Shown here: positions 1-10,395 of the stretch, one piece after another
Layout of the letters: each line of letters starts with the position of its first letter
Position numbering within the stretch: the stretch's first letter is position 1
Source: Podaxis mareebaensis
Taxonomy: Eukaryota; Basidiomycota; Agaricomycetes; Agaricales; Agaricaceae
Assembly (NCBI GenBank): GCA_018524725.1
Contig: JAEUWP010000323.1
Location: 1-64,000 of the forward strand
Direction of reading: 5' to 3'
Length of the DNA stretch: 64,000 nucleotides
Notes under the pieces: generated by a model
Database searches by the model: none
Seen by the model: only the letters and a program-made list of their open reading frames with translations
What the model was told of the DNA's origin: nothing
Program-made: the position numbers and the translations under genes

Positions 1-15
1 AATGGACATAACAAA

Positions 16-1845
16 ATGTCCACCCACCTCGCCAATGCTCAATCTGCTAACAAAGCTAAACTTCCCAATGACCAAGGTGGTCCTTCCGCCTGGAACAAGT
101 CTCGTCCGGGTCCACCTTGGAGTCGATTTGTCCCTCAGCCTGTCGGCCGGGATAAAACCTCCAACGGTCCCAAGCCTCAAGGCCAACAAGGTGGTCAGCC
201 TGGTCAATGGCAGACCGTTAAGCCGAAGAAGAAGAGGGCTCCCAAGAAGAAGAAGTCCCCTAATGCCTCAGCCAAACCAGCCGATTCCATGGCAGGTTTT
301 GCTGCACCTGCTCACCTAGCGGTGGCACCTCCACTTCCCCCTGCTGGTGCTGGTAGACCTTACATGGGTCCCAATATGCACCCATTCAACCTCTTAGATC
401 GAATCCAGAGGCCACAAGTGAACGCACCTCACGTTCCACCTCAGGCTTTGGTCCAACAACGCCTTGCTGCTACAGTTCCACAGGATCGTCCCCTGCTTCC
501 CTCACTTTCTCGTCGGGTACGATCTCAAAACCCTGTTCCCATTGCTCCGACTTACTCTTCTGCCTTGCAGGAGAAACGTAAGTTTGAAGAGTCTAAAATA
601 GAGGCGAGTAACCTCTGTTTTACTGCTATTCTTGAGCTTGAGATAATTAATCTCGCACAGGAGACGCATGAAACTCTTCAAGCGATGAAACGTCAATGGA
701 CTGATACGGCGACTAAGTCGCTTGATCAGATTTGTGAGGAACAGAAGATCAAGACCCAATGCTATCGCGACATTAACTGCACTCATAAGCTTCGTCGTGC
801 TCCAACTAAATGAAGCGTACTAGAGCTGATTGAGGAAACCTTACTCCTCATGTCGCTAGATGATGCATCCGAGAAAGCGAAGAACTTCGACGAAGAGTTC
901 CCACCACTTCCGGGACACTCAGGTCTCCTTCCACCCGGTCATCCAGTCGGGGTAGGCACCTATTCTTGACGTGTCCACATGGGCAAATGGACTAAAAATC
1001 CACCCAAGAAGACCGCTCCTTCCATGCAGTGAGCCGAAAAGCTGTATGACGTCGTCGAAGAAGCTCTTCATGAACACGAGGAAGAGAAGCAGAGGAAGGC
1101 ATGTGAACTTCGCTTCAAGAAGAAGTCGAAGGTTCAAGGGGAGTGCTACATCCCACATGTAGGTCGCTTCTATCAAGATCTGATGAACCAATTGATTCAT
1201 TTTGGTGTCATACAGGATACTTGCAAAGTTGATCCTAAAGTATGTGTTAACCCTATTGGTCGATTACGGCTTATTCATTTCCTTGTTACCCAACAGGGAG
1301 AACAAAGCTCTTGCACCCTACAAGAGGTGCTTGCTGTGATCAACAAAAACCCTGAAGGTTATCCACTTGATCCATCTGATTGTGAATACCTTTACTCAAT
1401 AGGCTTAACAGAACGTGAATGGGATGAAGCAATGGTGCCTTCGACCTTGTCGGTCGATGTTCCACCTGCACCACCTTCTTCACCACAACTTCCTGGAGCA
1501 TCTCATCCGAATGATGAGATTGATCTCGTCGGGAGCGATGTCGAAGATCGCCCGCCTCTCGTCAACGGCCCACATCACCTTTCTGACGTTGACTACAATG
1601 CCAACGACACGAGTGATGCCGATAGCGACTTCGAGAAGAAGAAGGCTATGGTGTATGTAATTCATATCTTATCACCATCATCTGATGCTGATCACCTCCA
1701 TACTCAGACTGGTCACGACGCTTCCTCTTGGGAAGAAGAAGGGCAAGCTCAGCAAGAAGCGCCGCACCAAGGCCAAATGTCGCGAGGTTTAGAGGGTCAT
1801 CCACGCAGGACAGAAGGAGGAAGAGGAGATGATAAGAATGGATGA
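16..1845 (+). pseudogene. copia gag-like region, interrupted by three TGA stops
   Basis: One frame can be followed from the ATG at 16 to 1845 if three TGA codons (811-813, 967-969, 1030-1032) are ignored. The first 265 codons are rich in Pro, Gln and Lys, with a basic run (KPKKKRAPKKKK). The middle is charged and helical, and the end is acidic. Position before the protease makes this the gag equivalent, but I see no CCHC zinc knuckle, which is usual in copia gag, and no recognisable capsid motif. The protease frame starts at 1829 in the +1 frame, overlapping this one by 17 bp; that may be a natural frameshift site or decay. Assignment as gag rests on position only. Confidence 0.6.
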
Positions 1846-4222
1846 TTATAACGCTATATGGTTATTAGATTCAGGAGCATCTGGCCATTATACGCCATAT
1901 ATGGAAGACTTCATTGACTTCCAATATTATCCTGATCCTATAACCGTATTCACTGCCAGTGAATCTATGATATCACCAGGACACGGTACTGTCTTAATTG
2001 AAACTGTGATCAATACAGATAACGGCACTCGGATACTTAATCATTCATATCTATATCTGGTGCACTACTTACAAGGTAGCAGAGATTGATTGTTATCAGT
2101 TGGTCAGCTCGCCAAGGCTGGAGCTAAAATAGAAACCACTGATATATGCTCACATGTCAACGATCCGCTCAACGAGCCAATACTAGTTGCACAACCTATG
2201 ATAGGTTGTTCACCTACCCTTCATTATGTGAAGAGTAAAATCATTAAAACACATGATGATATGCACGCATTTGCAACTAGTACTATACCAGAGTATAACA
2301 TCCTACATAATAGGATGGGACACCCGTCAGATCGTATCCTCAAACATTTTGAGACAAATACGATTGGCTTTCCTCATGTAGAAATTCCCAAAAATAGCAT
2401 GAAACCATGTGAAGGTTGCACTATGGGAAAAATGCATCAGAAAAGCTTTAATGTAAACTTCGAGAGAGCGTCCAGGCCTTTAGAAAGAATCCATTTGGAT
2501 CTTCTAGAAATGCCTAAAGTTAGTTACCATAAATATAAATGGGTAATGACTATTTTGGACGACTTCTCCTCAAATGCTTGGGTTCATTTACTTCGTAAAA
2601 AATCTGAAGCACCCACAGTTATGAAGAACTTCTTGACCTTAGTCAATAAACACATTGGTGGTCCAGTAAAGTTCTTACATACTGATCAAGGAGGAGAATA
2701 CGTCAAAGAAAGCTTACAAGCTCTCTTATGCTCTCAAGGGATTATCCATGTGACAAGTGCTCCACATGCTCACCAACAAAATGGTAGAGCAGAACGCCTC
2801 AACCGTACTTTAATGGACAAAGCTGAAGCTATGCGGCATCATGCTTGTATTCCAGATGGTTGGTGGGAATTTGCAATTGATACTGCTTGTTATCTTTACA
2901 ATTGCACTCCCATGTCACATCTTAATTGGAAAACCCCTCAAGAAGTTTTGACAGGTGTTAAACCAGATGTTTCTAAATTCAGAACCTTTGGATGTGGCGC
3001 TTACGCATTCTTACCCAAAGAAGTTCGAAAAGATAAACTATCCCCTAAATCGGAATTAATGATATTCCTGGGATATTCTCCGGACCGAAAGAATTATCTG
3101 TTCATGCGTCATCTGCAAGGCAATGTTCTTTACATTTCGCCAACTGCTATTTTTGATGAACAATTCTTTCCTAAATGTTCTGAAAAGAAACATAGATTGA
3201 ATGGTAGTCATAGTTCTTCATCAAGAACTCCTACACCTCAAAGCAAGGTTATAATTTACCCTAGACAGGACAACTTGAGGTCACCACCTCCGGAAAGACC
3301 TTTGGCCCCAACGCCACCATCATCCTCTTCGTCCAGTCCAGATCCTAGATATTGGAATGGAACTCCAGATATAGACGATAATGACGATAAGGACAGCGAA
3401 AAAGACCTTCCAAGAGAAGATCGTGATTCTGATTTAGAATATGCTGATCCTAAAGATTATCCTGATCTAGATAGACATTTGCCTACGCAAAGCATTGATC
3501 CGAATGAAAATCGAGATCCATCTCCATTTTTGGAAGACTTCGAAGAAAGAGGTGATGATCGTCCATATACGGCATCTCCTCCTATTCCTCAGTCTCCAAG
3601 ATTAGAAGAGCATGAGAATCGTGGCAATGATCCACCCTTTAGGGAAGAATCATCAAGCCCTGTACCCAGGACTTCTGAAAGCGAGGGACCACAAGGTCCT
3701 TCTACGACGTCTTCTAGGTTTTCTCCTATGAAACCTGCACAAAAACGTCAAGCCACTTCTCCGCCATGGATGCAACAATGGCAAGCCCCTTCTAATCAGC
3801 GTCCTCAAAGAGAACGTCGGGTTCCTTCTAAACCTGGAAACATATATGGAGATCAACATCCAGCAAAAGTACTACACAATTATCGAGGCTTTGAATGGAC
3901 ACCTCCTAAAGGAGAACCATTACTTAAGCATATTCGCAAACGAAGCCCGGTAGCACTTCCCGATGTTGAAAATGAAATGCCACCTGATGAACACACAATT
4001 GATTCTTCGCAAACTTCTATGTCGATGGAACTTATGATGGTACATCACATGAATAAGTTATGCAAAGAAGGAGGAGTACAGTTCATCGATTTTCTTTTCA
4101 CGAACAAAATTGATGCGTCATATACCCCCAAAGTCTTCAAAGACTTAGCTAAACTCCCAAAGGAAATCTGCGATAAGTGGTATAAAGCTTGCCTTGAGGA
4201 GATAGATGCATTAAAGAAATGA
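1829..4222 (+). pseudogene. copia protease and integrase, interrupted by TGA
   Basis: The reading starts with the aspartic protease motif WLLDSGASGHYT (D-S-G catalytic triplet). After an in-frame TGA at 2087-2089 it continues in the same frame with LLSVGQLAKAG, the usual protease-to-integrase linker. The integrase zinc-binding HH-CC module is seen (HNRMGHPS...CEGCTMGK). The catalytic core has D in HLDLLEM, D in HTDQGGEY and E in NGRAERLNRTL. A Pro/Ser/Asp-rich spacer of about 230 residues precedes the reverse transcriptase. The frame stops at another TGA (4220-4222) just before the RT proper and then reopens in the same frame. Confidence 0.93.
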
Positions 4223-5674
4223 CAAGTTTATGAACTTGTTGAACTTCCGAAAGGAAGAAGAGCGATTGGAAACCAATGGGTATTCACTCCGAAATCTGAT
4301 GGCAGATTCAGATCTCAATTAGTCGCACAAGGGTTCTCACAAATCGAAGGCATTGACTTCAATGAACTCTTCTCTCCTGTTGTCCGGTACGAGACTGCAC
4401 GATTGCTATTTGCGATAGCTGCCCTCAAGGACTGGGATATGTTTGGTCTTGACGTGAAGACCGCTTATCTCTATGGACATCTTAAGGAAGAGATTTATAT
4501 GCGACAACCTGAAGGTTTTGTCCAAAAAGGACAAGAAACCAAAGTATGGCGCTTGAAACATGCCTTATATGGTCTCAAACAAGCTGGCCGACAATGGTGG
4601 CTTGAAGTGACAAATTCTATGAAAGAACTAGGCTTCAAACAAGCATCACTTGATGCAGGAGTCTATTATTATTATGATACACGAGAGAAATCTCTTATCA
4701 TCGCACTACTTTATGTGGATGATGCGGCTTTCTTAGGACCGCGTGGATCGAAAGTTCTTCATCAAAAAATAAAAGTATTTATGGATAAATGGGAATGTCG
4801 CTTCTTAGGTGAACTCACTGAATTCCTTGGAATACGTATCACAAGAGACTGTGATAACCTATTGATCATGATTGATCAACAACCTTACCTTGATAAGGTT
4901 TTAGAACGTTTTAATGTGGTTGAAAAAGCCGAAGTAACTCCATTGCCGAGAGACTTTGTCTTTATTACAGCAAAAGATGAGGCATCTGCTAATTTTAGGC
5001 AGAAGTACCAACAATTGGTTGGATCTTTGATGTACTTGATGATCGGATCACGTCCCAATATTGCCTTTGCAGTCATCAAGTTATCCCAACAGATGATGAA
5101 TCCGTCATGGGAACACTATAAAGCCGGCTTACATACTTTACAATACCTTCGCGGCACATCTAAATATGCCATTGTCTATGATGGACAAACAAACAAAGGA
5201 ATCAATGTGTTCTCTGATTCTGATTGGGCACAAGATTCAGAAACCAGAAAATCGGTCACTGGCTTCTTCATTAGAATAGCTGGAGCAGCCATATCATGGC
5301 TATCCCAGCGCCAGAAGACTGTTGCCTTATCATCAACAGAAGCCAAATATATGGCTTTGTCAGACACTAGTCGACAAATTGAGTGGACAATTAATCTACT
5401 CACTGAAATTGGCATTAATCCAGAGAGGATTAAAAAACCACACTTATTCGGTGATAACCGAGGTTCAGTATTTTGGGCCAAAAATCCGGTAACTGAAAAA
5501 CGTTCAAAACATGTGGATGTTAAGTATCACTATATCCGCAATTTACTTGAGGACGAAAAATTCCTCTTGTATAACATTAAAGGAACTGAAAATCCTGCGG
5601 ATTTATTAACTAAGAATCTCGACAATCAGAAATTTAATTTCTTCTTGCCTTCATTAGGTGTCGAATTCTTTTAG
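4223..5674 (+). pseudogene. copia reverse transcriptase and RNase H
   Basis: This is the same frame as the integrase, separated from it only by the TGA at 4220. The RT starts with the conserved copia block around GNQWVFTPKSDG, then SQLVAQGFSQ, GLDVKTAYLYG, ALYGLKQAGRQW and the catalytic YVDD motif. RNase H follows, with SDSDWAQD, KSVTGF, the ALSSTEAKYMAL block and a C-terminal KHVDVKYHYIRN block, all typical of copia elements. The first ATG is only at 4403, so the RT could not be translated alone with its N-terminal fingers. It was evidently once part of a single polyprotein. No further stops occur up to 5674. Confidence 0.93.
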
Positions 5675-5709
5675 TACTTCACGCTCTGACAATTTCGAGC
5701 GAGGAGGAG

Positions 5710-6408
5710 TGTTGAGGAATTAATCAGCATTATGCTTACACATATACTTGCCATCAGCAGTACATGCTGAATCCTCGACGCGTACGCTCTGCATTAACAG
5801 AGCTTATATATTTTTGGAACCTTCCATAGCTTCGAGCTATGTTTAAATTGATCTGTTTCTATTAATACTTTTATACACATATGTAGATGTACGGCCTGTG
5901 TTAGTATTACTCATATCCTCATGGATTATGACTTGTAGAAATGTTCTTAGACTGCGGATGACTCCTGTAACATATGGTAGAGTCATGTTCTTTCTTATTT
6001 TAACTTTTACATGCACATTCTTCATGATATACGCGTATATGCCTTATGTTTACTTACTCATGCATGTATTTTACCCTTGACCCAGTGTCGTAGCTCTACG
6101 GTATTTAAACCTTCATGTAGTAGCATACTTTCTTCACTGGAGTTTTACATTCCTTGTCTACTTGACTACTCAGCTACTTTAAGCTCAAGATTCCTCGCTA
6201 CTTTCAATTTGGTCTAGTCTTCTCTGGTACACCTCAAGACTCACCACTCCCGCATCTTTCAGATCTTCTTCCCGTTCGACCAGCCTCGGATTGTGAGTAA
6301 CTGGTTTACTCTCCACTGACGCTATGCTTGTGTAGTAGCAACCGTTCTCCCCTCGTCATTACGTTGATATACTATAGCCTGCAAACACTCTGTTGTGATA
6401 GACTCACA
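5710..6408 (+). repeat. 3' LTR of the copia element
   Basis: It begins with TGTTGAG directly after the purine tract GAGGAGGAG and is taken to end with CTCACA at 6408, a near inverted match (TG...CA ends). It has a TATA box at about 5805. The left border is firm from the polypurine tract; the right border is inferred from the terminal inverted repeat, because no second LTR is available for comparison. Confidence 0.75.
5805..5812 (+). promoter_or_regulatory. TATA box inside the LTR
   Basis: TATATATT lies about 95 bp into the LTR, in the position expected of the U3 promoter. Its role is inferred from position. Confidence 0.5.
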
Positions 6409-6735
6409 TGATATTAGGATGGGCTCAGGCTTCAAACCCTGGGGGAATAGAATCCTTATGGATAGATTCAAATGTCTTTTTTGGTATGCTCGTATTACCA
6501 AGCATTGGGAGGCGTGTCCATCGTGTCCATCGTGTCAGCACACTGAATCTCGAGCATGAGACGAGTGGAGTGCTCAGGTTGATAGAAGGGTGAGGTATGG
6601 TGCTTCATATCCTGATCCCTTGGCATGTCATCAATCTATGTACTTTTATCATTCCCCTTGCAGGACCTGGGATATATTCACAAGGATCCATTCAATTTGA
6701 CAAGAACTGGAGTTATTTCACAAAGAGATACGACA
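6409..6735. other. No gene seen; short tandem motif near 6516
   Basis: This flank of the retrotransposon contains no convincing coding sequence. A short direct repeat of GTCCATCGT lies near 6516-6535. Confidence 0.5.
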
Positions 6736-7240
6736 TATATAAAGAGTGAGCCTCTCCTCACAGCTACAGCTATGATTGATGTGAATAAAACAGGCGACTG
6801 CCAAACCCATGGTTCCACAGTTTGACTGAGGTGCGACAAGACATTAGGCATTGCTTCCAACGCGTATCATATGAACCATAATATATCCATGTTCAACGCA
6901 GACCTCGAATCCCCAAATCTCGCTGTTACAGAATATGAGATCGTGGTCCACTTAGTAGATCCCCCCTTGATGATGGTGGCGCATCAGAGGCTGAGTCAGG
7001 ATGTGCCGCACTGCCACTTATTGATGACCATGCACTACCTGGTTAATATTAGAGTCCTTCCGAGCTATCACAGACTTCTTGGTTTCGACATCAGAGCACT
7101 GATCCTCTGCAGCCCATGAGCTCACAGCAGTCAAGATCTCAAAGGCTGAGATCCCTGTGCCAGTGGTCGCGCATTGGATGACTCCAATACGAGCGGGTGC
7201 TGTGTGTATGTAAATAGCAACAGTAGGTTTATGTTTCAAA
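6736..7240 (-). pseudogene. Degenerate copy 1 of an unknown duplicated sequence
   Basis: This matches the stretch at about 7620-8070 at nucleotide and conceptual protein level on the minus strand. For example, IGVIQCATTGTGISAFEIL here corresponds to IGVIQSAIPNIRISAFEIF there, and IFCNSEIWGFEV to VFGHNEVWGFDV. Amino-acid similarity is better kept than DNA identity, which suggests a once-coding sequence on the minus strand. I see no start, no splice signals joining the pieces and no known domain, so function is unknown. It may be a broken gene or part of an old transposon. Confidence 0.4.
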
Positions 7241-7619
7241 GCTCGAGTGGATGAGCAAAGGGCACAGTGGCATACAAGCTTAGGGGATAGAAGTCCCCAC
7301 CTTGCTCGTGTGGGGCGTTGCGGAGGTCAGAGTGCTCAGAAATTGTGACTCTGCCATCAAGGTCCGATTAACGAACTTTTTCAACGCAATCAGCCTGAAG
7401 CTTGCTTATGGGAAGCGCCTTTATTAATTCCACAAACATGAACAAGCGGAATTGGGTGCCTGGATTAGTGGGCAGATGGAAATGAGTTGCGCCAACAAGG
7501 CTGGCAGTCTCAGTCACGTTGTTCTTCCTGCCAATATTATTGGATATGTTAACAGGGCTTACTTCAGCGTAGAAAGGATTGGACTCATATTTACAATAAG
7601 GAATTCCACGTTATACAAA

Positions 7620-8281
7620 ATGGCTAGTCCTTCACAATAATGAATATAGTTGGTAAAGATACTGCCAGCAGCCAAGCCCACAGTCCCACATTTCAAGGCC
7701 TGGATGGAAATTCAACGGGTCATCGTATCGTCTCCAGCACGTGCGACGTGAATAATACTACACTCATACTCACTCCGGACGTCAAATCCCCAAACTTCGT
7801 TGTGACCAAACACGATATTACTATCCCTCACATCCCTTGTCTCCGACTGTTGTGCAGTCGAGGTCAAGCTAGGCTGCGCAGGAAACTGACAGTCACAAGC
7901 AGATTCGCTTTGAGTGCCCATCAACTCCACGGCGTCAGAACCCTGGTGTTCTGTAGCCAACGAGCTCAGGTATACAAATATTTCAAACGCTGATATCCGT
8001 ATGTTGGGTATCGCTGATTGAATAACCCCAATGTGACCAGATGGAGTATGTACGTGAGCAGGGAGTAACAGGTCTATGCTCCAGAGCTCAAGCTGGCGGG
8101 CAAGAGGTATCGGAGTGCATAGGTCAAGGGGGTAGAGGTGCTCGGTTTCCCTATGAGGGATGTCCGTGTGGCTTTCGGATGTTGGAAGAGTGACTGTGTG
8201 TTGTGGAGGCGTGGGTGGGATGGACACTGTGGTGCGTTTGTGCAGGAATCCAGTTCCACAGATCACTTCAGAATTTGTCAA
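7620..8281 (-). pseudogene. Degenerate copy 2 of the same unknown sequence
   Basis: An open frame of 189 codons (7712-8281, minus) holds the block similar to copy 1, plus an N-terminal extension rich in Pro, Thr and His that has no counterpart in copy 1. The match continues past the end of the frame, to about 7640. Tandem order, same orientation and strong divergence suggest an old duplication. Nothing in the translation points to a known family. Confidence 0.4.
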
Positions 8282-9030
8282 CCCGTGTTAGGAAGCCCAG
8301 AAGGTTAGACTCTACACACTTGGACAAGGTCTCTCTTCGATAGAGAGCTCCGGACAATATGTTAGGGCCAAATCCTAAATCATGACATAGTCAGGGCGGT
8401 CTCATTGTTGAGGTATGGGCAGACCTTTACCTTCTTAATGCCCTCATATAAGTCAGAAAACATATCAAGGTAAGGTATGTTCGAAGGACAGTTGTATCGA
8501 ATCGAGCAGGGCCAGCCTGCCTTTATCTTCTATGTCTCTCGGGCCATTCCGCTACTTTTCGGTTGGAACGGTGTCATTGTCGAAATACAGAACAAGCCGA
8601 ATCTATATTTTACCTTAAATCAGAAGTCCGTAAACCAGAGGAACAACGTAAAATGACAGTGGTCCTAAAATTGCCACAATATGCCGCGTCCTTGTACACG
8701 ATGAGCATTTGTGTGTCGAACAGTTTCACATCAGTGCGACCGTGTCGAGTAGGGCGATACTCGAACAGCTTTGCATTCAGGATAGGTCGTTATAAACGTA
8801 CATAAAAAGCACTCAGTGGTGCTATTTGACATCCAGTACTCACCTATCAGATTCTACTGGCTAGCTCAAATGTTCTTTCATATAGCTAACTGAGTACTGC
8901 GGACATACTGGCGTGGCACTGACTAGCAGGGCCGCGCTGGCAGATACACGACATGACCGCGGGAACGATGTGATGTGACGTGACACATGTCGAGTTGGAC
9001 CAGGAACCGAGATCCCTCGAAAATTCCAAA

Positions 9031-10095
9031 ATGCCTTCACTGCGCCTCCCAGGAGTCCCATCGCACATAGATTCTGATTCCGACTCCGACTCGCCAGAAG
9101 CTGTATCTCTTTCCCACTCCAAAAAATCAATACAGCAACAGAATGCCCACGTTCGTAAAGCCGAAGCGCTCGCACGACAGAAGACCAAACTTCGCAACCG
9201 GGAGAAGGACCAGAAACTGAAAGCACGGTCGGCGAGAAATAAGGACGATAAAATATCTTCGAAAAAGGGCAAGGGGAAACAGGTTTCTATGGAGGTTGAA
9301 GATGGGGATGAGGTCGAAGGTGGTGTGGTGGATGAGGTTGAAGCTAGGATGTTGCGAGCGATGATGGATGCTGAAGGCGAGGAAGACGAGGGCCGTCTGG
9401 ATGACGATGACGAGGGCGAGTTTTCGGAGTTCCAGGAAGGATCTAGCTTTGACGGAATTGATATGGGCTCCGGCGAAGAAAGTGCTGAGTGTTCCGATGA
9501 AGACGAAGTAGGGAGTGACGAGGATGAAGATATGGAGTCATATCAGCGTAATGAAGAGGAAGAAGGCATGGTTTCAGATGAAGACGCGGAACCAACGAGC
9601 CAACCCGAAAAACCCAAAAAGTCATCCAACTACCTCCCAGACGAACTCTTCAAAGCTGCATTCACTCAAGCCGCCAAACCCCGAGCTTCACAACCAAAAA
9701 AAGATACCCATACAAAAAAGCAGCAGAAAAAGCGCAAGCGCGCCTCAACGCAAAAAGACGTCATCATCGGGTTTGTCCCACTTCATTCACTATCGCTGGT
9801 CACGTATTGACAAAACTTGGCCGGATACAGGTCAAAAGCGATCCGGACGCTAGCGTCAACGACGAGACCGATATCCTCGAAAGCAGCCGTTCCTTCTTCC
9901 AAGATCAACAAATTCTTGAATCGCTCGCTTGCTCTCAAGGGTCAGAGACCCATTCCCGGAAAGGGCTGGGAACGACGACCCGGTATGTGGCTCGAGTTGA
10001 TTGGTCTTTGAATTTTAACTCATTGAAGTTCACTAGCGAATATTGGTGTTCTGCGAAGAAACGGGCCTGCAGCGCATTTCGTTCGAAGTCGTTAG
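9031..10095 (+). CDS. Acidic, probably nucleolar protein, possible U3 snoRNA-associated Utp16/Bud21-like
   Basis: Three exons (9031-9770, 9831-9982, 10037-10095) give 316 residues and splice in phase with introns of 60 and 54 bp. I chose the ATG at 9031 (context CAAAATGCC); an in-frame ATG at 8980 would add 17 residues. The order is a Ser/Asp-rich N-terminus, a basic coiled segment, a long Asp/Glu-rich centre, the block SNYLPDELFKAAF, a basic KKQQKKRKR stretch, and a C-terminus with KFLNRSLALKG and KGWERRPANIG. Acidic tracts with basic clusters are usual in ribosome-biogenesis factors. The LPDELF and C-terminal blocks resemble what I recall of the small U3 snoRNA-associated family, but that is a weak match by memory. 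It would act in the nucleolus in 18S rRNA processing if correct. The gene structure is much surer than the function. Confidence 0.65.
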
Positions 10096-10395
10096 CTCCA
10101 CCGTTATACAGCCACTTTTGTGATGGTTGGCCCAATGTTGACCAAAAGGTGTGCTGGAATCCAACGAACCTAAATCAAGTCCTCCCGAGGAGGGATCTCC
10201 CCCAAAGTGTTATCAACTGAGGCGTAGACAAGTACGGGCAATCGGATCATTGGAACTCGCAGTCTGATAGCTGGATTCTATTGCATACAACTACATCTAC
10301 ATTACTTAAAAAGTATAGAGTCACACCGAGACCAAAACTGGTGATTTACAAGATCCGAAAACCGACCAAAACGATGCTCCATCACCCTCTACGGT

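Larger units (their letters stand above)
1..6408 (+). mobile_element. Ty1/copia LTR retrotransposon, 5' end outside the window, decayed
   Basis: The order protease, integrase, reverse transcriptase, RNase H on the + strand, followed by a purine tract and an LTR, is the copia (Pseudoviridae-like) arrangement. The 5' LTR and primer binding site lie before base 1, so only the 3' LTR (5710-6408) is visible. The coding part is broken by five in-frame stops, all TGA (811, 967, 1030, 2087, 4220), so this copy cannot make a full polyprotein without readthrough. A purine tract at 5701-5709 directly before the LTR is the likely plus-strand primer. No target duplication can be checked because the left end is missing. 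Confidence 0.95.

Noticed and set aside
9807..10220. 137-codon frame in the acidic-protein gene
   Set aside because: It reads another frame through introns 1 and 2. The spliced reading gives a coherent C-terminus instead.
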